A DNA stretch of 16,946 bases from Pseudomonadota bacterium. Its GTDB lineage: Bacteria; Pseudomonadota; Alphaproteobacteria; Ferrovibrionales; Ferrovibrionaceae. The stretch lies in NCBI GenBank assembly GCA_021793055.1, contig JAJYTL010000033.1, positions 1-16,946 on the forward strand. Reading direction: 5' to 3'. Position 1 is the first letter of the stretch, and every line of letters begins with the position of its first letter. Below are positions 13,459 to 16,946 of this stretch, one piece after another. Both the position numbers and the translations under genes were made by a program. Below the pieces are notes generated by a model, which saw nothing but the letters and a program-made list of their open reading frames with translations, searched no databases and was not told the DNA's origin.

Positions 13459-14730
13459 CTAGGCCGGATAGGTCATCTTGCAGCCCTTTTCCTCCGGCGA
13501 GGCCGCGAGCGTGGCACCGGGGATTTCCTTCTCGACGGTGAACAGGTTCGGATAGGTGCCCTTGGAATTCACCTGACCAACGAACTCGGTGATCATGCAC
13601 TGATGATCGGCGGCGCGGTAGAAGGGCTGATACGGCCCGAGAGCCACTTCCGGCGGCAGCTTCATGCCGGCCATCGAGTGCGAGACCTTGATCGGATTGA
13701 GGGTCTTGGCGTCGTTCGCGGCCATCGCGATGGCATGGGTGGTGGCGAAGCCGAGCCAGCTGCGGGCGCTCGGGGTCTTTTTATATAACTTGCGGTACTC
13801 GGCGACGAAGGATTGGACGTGCGGGTTGTTGGGTTGATCCCACCACCATTCCATCACGCCCCAGCCGGTGCGCGCCACGGCGGGAAGCGCCGCCAAGGGC
13901 TCGAGTTCGATTAGGCTGTAGCCGAAGGGGATCTTCTCGGTCATGCCGAACTGCGTCGCCTGCTTCATCAGATTGACGAAGTCGTCGCCGGCGTTGAAGA
14001 CGATCAGAACGTCCGGCTTAGCCTCCTTGATCTTGATCAGCCCGGCGGTGAAATCGGTGGTGCCGAGCGGCATGAGCAGGTTGCCGAGATTGGTGCCGCC
14101 CGCTTCCTTGAGGATCTTGGTCATGCCAGCGTAGAGGAAATGGCCCCAGGCGTAGTCCGGGGTCGAGAAGTACCAGCGCTTGCCGTACTTGGACAACAGA
14201 ACGCTCGCCAGCGCCTTGTTCAGCATCCAGGTGTCGGAGCAGGTTTTGAACGTGGTCCAGCTGCAGTGTGTCCCGGTCACGGAATCGACATGCCCGCCGG
14301 TCGCGACGTAAAGCACGCCCTTGAGGGCGGCGGCATGCTCGCAGGCGAGGGCGACGGCCGACGACACCGATCCCTCCACGAAGTCGACCTTGTCCTTGTC
14401 GACCAGCTTGTGGAACTTGGTCGTCGCCTTGCCGACGTCGGCGGCGTTGTCTTCCGCGATGATCTCGACCTTGCGTCCGAGGATGCCGCCCGCCTTGTTG
14501 ATCTGACCGAGGGCCAGCATCGCCCCTTCGTGCTGGCTGTTGCCGAGGGCGGCGTAGGTTCCGGTGAAGGGATCGTTCTCGCCGATCTTCACCGGCACTT
14601 CGCCAAGTGCCTTGACGATATTCGGGCCGACGCCGGCGGCGACGCCCGCCGCGGCGGCGGAAGCCAGCACGCTGCGCCGGCTGATGCGCCGTTTGCTGGC
14701 GGCATTGAAGATGCTCTTGGATTCGGTCAT
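13459..14730 (-). CDS. LivK-type (branched-chain amino acid family) ABC transporter binding protein, Tat-exported
   Basis: This is a 423-residue periplasmic binding protein of the LivK/type I family, which binds amino acids but in many members also aromatic acids, amides or urea. The N-terminus has twin arginines R18-R19-S-V-L, an alanine-rich hydrophobic stretch and a mature start near E-V-P-V-K-I-G. Family segments are NDPFTGTYAALG, EGAMLALGQINKAGGILGRKVEI, EDNAADVGKA, GSVSSAVALA, YFSTPDYAWGH and NAGDDFVNLMKQ. GGGAGGAG (14746-14739) lies eight bases before ATG 14730, a strong start. No permease or ATPase genes adjoin it, so it is an orphan receptor or works with components elsewhere. Its place beside badI, dch and the Rrf2 gene suggests an aromatic or alicyclic carboxylate ligand, which is inference. 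It ends at a clear terminator. Confidence 0.9.
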   Translation of the reverse strand: MTESKSIFNAASKRRISRRSVLASAAAAGVAAGVGPNIVKALGEVPVKIGENDPFTGTYAALGNSQHEGAMLALGQINKAGGILGRKVEIIAEDNAADVGKATTKFHKLVDKDKVDFVEGSVSSAVALACEHAAALKGVLYVATGGHVDSVTGTHCSWTTFKTCSDTWMLNKALASVLLSKYGKRWYFSTPDYAWGHFLYAGMTKILKEAGGTNLGNLLMPLGTTDFTAGLIKIKEAKPDVLIVFNAGDDFVNLMKQATQFGMTEKIPFGYSLIELEPLAALPAVARTGWGVMEWWWDQPNNPHVQSFVAEYRKLYKKTPSARSWLGFATTHAIAMAANDAKTLNPIKVSHSMAGMKLPPEVALGPYQPFYRAADHQCMITEFVGQVNSKGTYPNLFTVEKEIPGATLAASPEEKGCKMTYPA

Positions 14731-15077
14731 ATGCCTATCTCCTCCCAGTTAGAAAAAGTCGAAGCGTTATGAGGTCTGCCGCGGGGCGCGGCGCCGGTAG
14801 TTCGTATTCGGGCACGGATGGTGCAATGGACGCACAGGACTGGAAGTCATGCGATGGCGCGCGCTCGCGAGGCCGGAGCGGTGCCCGTCGAAGGACCTAT
14901 ACTGTCGCAATCCGAAAGACAATGGCAAGAGAATCAGTCGCGTAAGGACGATCAAGTGGACAAAAACCGCGAAAGTCCCGTCCCGGCGACCTCGCATGGC
15001 GCGGAAGGGACGACGAAGATGTCGGTTCGGCGTTAACGATTGGTTGCGATGCCGGCAATCGCCCGGCGGCTCCGGCG
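14731..15077. other. Intergenic region upstream of the livK-type gene
   Basis: These 347 bases contain no gene I can support; open frames here have no family resemblance and no ribosome binding sites. The strong Shine-Dalgarno sequence of the livK-type gene is at 14739-14746. I see no convincing promoter. A TTGTCT with a TATAGG 15 bases later on the minus strand (around 14919-14893) is weak. Confidence 0.5.
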
Positions 15078-16625
15078 CTACGCGGCCGGCTCGTTCAACG
15101 GCTCGCGGCGGCGATGGATCGGACCAAAAAAAATAGCGAACGGCGCCACCGCGATGGCGAGAATCATCATCAATTTGAAGTCGTCGAGATAGCCGATCAT
15201 CGTCGCCTGGCGGGTAACCTCGGCATTGAGGAGGGTCAGCCCCCGGGCGGTGCCGAGATTCCAAAGCTTCGCCGCGACGCCGCCGCGAAGCAGGGGATCG
15301 AACGGAGTCACGGCGGCACCGATGATCGCGTGATTGATCTGGATATTGCGGTCGAGCAAGGTGGTGACGATGGATATCCCGGCGCTGGAACCGACGGCGC
15401 GGAGGAGGTTGTAGACTCCCGCCGCCTCGGTCCGCCGTTCCGCCGCCAGGGTGGAAAAGGCGATGGTGGCAAGCGGCACGTTGACGAAGCCAAGTCCGAA
15501 TCCTTGCACGACGCCGCTCGCGAAGATTTCCCAGGTCGGAACATAAAGCGAAAAATGCGCCATCCAGAACAGCGCATAGGCGGTAATGAGGAAACCGATG
15601 GTGATCAGGAAGCGCGGTTCGATGCGGCGAATGAGCTGGCCGACAATCGTCATGGCGACCAAGGCGCCAATGCCGCGCGGTGCCAGCAGCAGGCCGGCCG
15701 TGAGGACGGGATAATTTAAAAGCTCTTGAAGAAACGGCGGCAACAACGCGGCCGAGCCGAACAGGATCATGCCGTTGCAAAGGCGGAACAACAGCGCGAC
15801 CGAGAAATTTCGGTCGGCGAAGAGGTTGGGCCTGATGAACGGATGCTCAGCCATGAAGGTCTGGACCGCGAAGGCGTAGAACGCGATGGCGGCGACGATG
15901 GATTCGATTATGATCTCGCGCGATCCGAACCAATCCTTGATTTGGCCCCGGTCGAGCAGGACCTGCAGCGCGGCGATCCCGACGCTGAGTACGGCGAAAC
16001 CGAAGACGTCGAAGCTGAGCGTGCGGTTGCGTCCGGTCTCGGTGACGAACACGGCGATCATCAACGCGGCGAGAACGCCGACCGGGACGTTCATGTAGAA
16101 CACCCAACGCCAGGTGTAGTTCTGCGTCAGCCAGCCGCCCAGCGTCGGCCCCAGGATCGGGCCGCCCATGATGCCCATGCCCCAGATGGCCATTGCCGGG
16201 CCGTGCCGCTCGCGCGGGTAGCAGTCGAGCAGGGTCGCTTGCGAGAGCGGGATGAGAGAGGCGCCGAACAATCCTTGCAGTGACCGGTAAACGACCATGG
16301 CGGTGAGGCTGCCGGCGGTGCCGCAGAGCGCCGAGGCGACGGTGAAGCCGCCGACCGAGACCAGATAGAGACGCTTGCGGCCGAAGCGCGCGGCAAGCCA
16401 GCCGGTCGGCGGCATCATGATCGCCGCGGCGACGATGTAGGAGGTGAGGACCCAGGTAATCTGCTCGAGGTTGACGGAAAACGCGCCTTGCATGTGGGGC
16501 AGGGCGATCGTTGCGATGGTGGTGTCGAGCGTCTGCATGGTTGCGGCCAGCATGATGCCGGCGGTGATCATGGCGCGATTGAACGGCGTCAGATCGGCCC
16601 CGGGCTCCGCTTGAGGAATTGCCAT
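15078..16625 (-). CDS. DHA2-family (EmrB/QacA-type) MFS drug exporter
   Basis: This inner-membrane proton antiporter of the major facilitator superfamily is expected to expel drugs or other lipophilic compounds. It has 515 residues and about 14 membrane helices. Motif D L-D-T-T-I-A-T-I-A-L-P is at 33-43, motif A G-W-L-A-A-R-F-G-R-K at 75-84, motif C G-I-M-G-G-P-I-L-G-P around 151-160, and WRWVFYMNVPVG at 172-183. EmrB normally works with the adaptor EmrA; none is seen here, but it could lie upstream beyond the window. The start at 16625 fits the family; only a weak GGATCGAG-type site precedes it. Upstream, 95 bases away, ends a second close homologue, so they are tandem genes on one strand. 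A small CGGGCG/CGCCCG hairpin (16661-16675) lies between them. The substrate is unknown. Confidence 0.92.
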   Translation of the reverse strand: MAIPQAEPGADLTPFNRAMITAGIMLAATMQTLDTTIATIALPHMQGAFSVNLEQITWVLTSYIVAAAIMMPPTGWLAARFGRKRLYLVSVGGFTVASALCGTAGSLTAMVVYRSLQGLFGASLIPLSQATLLDCYPRERHGPAMAIWGMGIMGGPILGPTLGGWLTQNYTWRWVFYMNVPVGVLAALMIAVFVTETGRNRTLSFDVFGFAVLSVGIAALQVLLDRGQIKDWFGSREIIIESIVAAIAFYAFAVQTFMAEHPFIRPNLFADRNFSVALLFRLCNGMILFGSAALLPPFLQELLNYPVLTAGLLLAPRGIGALVAMTIVGQLIRRIEPRFLITIGFLITAYALFWMAHFSLYVPTWEIFASGVVQGFGLGFVNVPLATIAFSTLAAERRTEAAGVYNLLRAVGSSAGISIVTTLLDRNIQINHAIIGAAVTPFDPLLRGGVAAKLWNLGTARGLTLLNAEVTRQATMIGYLDDFKLMMILAIAVAPFAIFFGPIHRRREPLNEPAA

Positions 16626-16720
16626 GTTTCGGTCTCGATCCCCGGGGTCTTAAGCGGCCTCGGGCGGCGCGCCCGTGATCCGGCGGGTCCGGCCGCGCGG
16701 CTGCGGTGCTCGGCAGCGGG

Positions 16721-16946
16721 TCATTCCGTGACCACCGAGGTCTGGTCGAATTCCTTGGCGTTGATCGGCGCTTTGATCAGCAGCACGCAGGGCGCCGCGA
16801 TCAGCGCCATGATCGTCATCAGCTTAAAGTCGTCGATATAGCCGATCATGGCGGCTTGCCGCGTCACCTCGGCATTAAGCAGCGCGAGGCCTTGCGCCGT
16901 ATGCGGATTGAGGATCCGGGTGATCGCCGGTAGCCGCAGCAGCGGG
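16721..16946 (-). CDS. DHA2-family MFS exporter, C-terminal fragment (5' end off the window)
   Basis: I translated the minus strand from the window edge to TGA at 16721-16723, giving the last 74 residues of a protein. They include LLNAEVTRQAAMIGY and DDFKLMTIMALIAAP, which nearly repeat the matching part of the exporter encoded just downstream (LLNAEVTRQATMIGY, DDFKLMMILAIAVAP). It is therefore the end of a second EmrB-type exporter. The final residues, K-E-F-D-Q-T-S-V-V-T-E, differ from the neighbour. The gene continues beyond the right edge, so completeness and the presence of an emrA before it cannot be judged. Confidence 0.88.
   Translation of the reverse strand, partial: PLLRLPAITRILNPHTAQGLALLNAEVTRQAAMIGYIDDFKLMTIMALIAAPCVLLIKAPINAKEFDQTSVVTE

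Noticed and set aside
14821..14845. A sigma-54-like promoter upstream of the livK-type gene on the minus strand
   Set aside because: TTGCAC is present, but the required GG of the -24 element is not at the correct spacing.
14767..15780. A 337-codon minus-strand open frame overlapping the end of the exporter gene
   Set aside because: It lies in another frame of the same strand as the clear EmrB-type gene, is rich in Arg, His and Pro and shows no family motifs. It is a GC-driven shadow.

Overview
The window looks like chromosomal DNA of a high-GC alphaproteobacterium, most likely Rhodospirillales-like. This rests on the GC-rich codon use, the metG-tatD-metallo-hydrolase gene order, the zinc-less alphaproteobacterial type of MetG and the ugpBAEC transporter. 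I see no phage, insertion sequence, CRISPR, tRNA or rRNA genes.

Layout. (1) 1-2002, minus strand: a cysD-cysN ATP sulfurylase operon. cysN runs off the left edge; cysD is a short form and CysN has unusual GTPase motifs. (2) 2003-2256: divergent intergenic region with a long imperfect hairpin and a plausible Pho box in front of ugp. (3) 2257-6434, plus: a complete ugpBAEC operon for sn-glycerol-3-phosphate uptake, with start/stop overlaps between A, E and C. (4) 6546-9657, plus: metG, tatD and a PhnP-like metallo-beta-lactamase hydrolase, overlapping head to tail. (5) 9771-14730: a compact module that looks like accessory genes of anaerobic benzoyl-CoA / cyclohexanecarboxylate degradation. It holds a badI-type ring-opening hydrolase (minus) and, divergently, a hemerythrin-like diiron protein translationally coupled to a cyclohexa-1,5-diene-carbonyl-CoA hydratase (dch). 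A GNAT acetyltransferase and a cysteine-free Rrf2 regulator follow (positions comparable to badL and badM of Rhodopseudomonas palustris), then a convergent orphan LivK-type Tat-exported binding protein. (6) 15078-16946, minus: a complete DHA2/EmrB-type drug exporter and the C-terminal end of a second, closely similar one.

How the genes may work together. The ugp operon imports glycerol-3-phosphate and could be phosphate-regulated. The cys genes activate sulfate to APS. In the aromatic module, Dch hydrates the dienoyl-CoA made by a benzoyl-CoA reductase (not in the window), and BadI opens the ring of 2-ketocyclohexane-carboxyl-CoA. These two enzymes belong to different known branches of the pathway. 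The hemerythrin could sense or buffer oxygen for this oxygen-sensitive route, the Rrf2 and GNAT proteins could regulate it, and the LivK-type protein could bind an aromatic or alicyclic acid. These links are inference from gene order and family resemblance. The most unusual part of the window is the hemerythrin-dch pair beside badI and the regulator genes.
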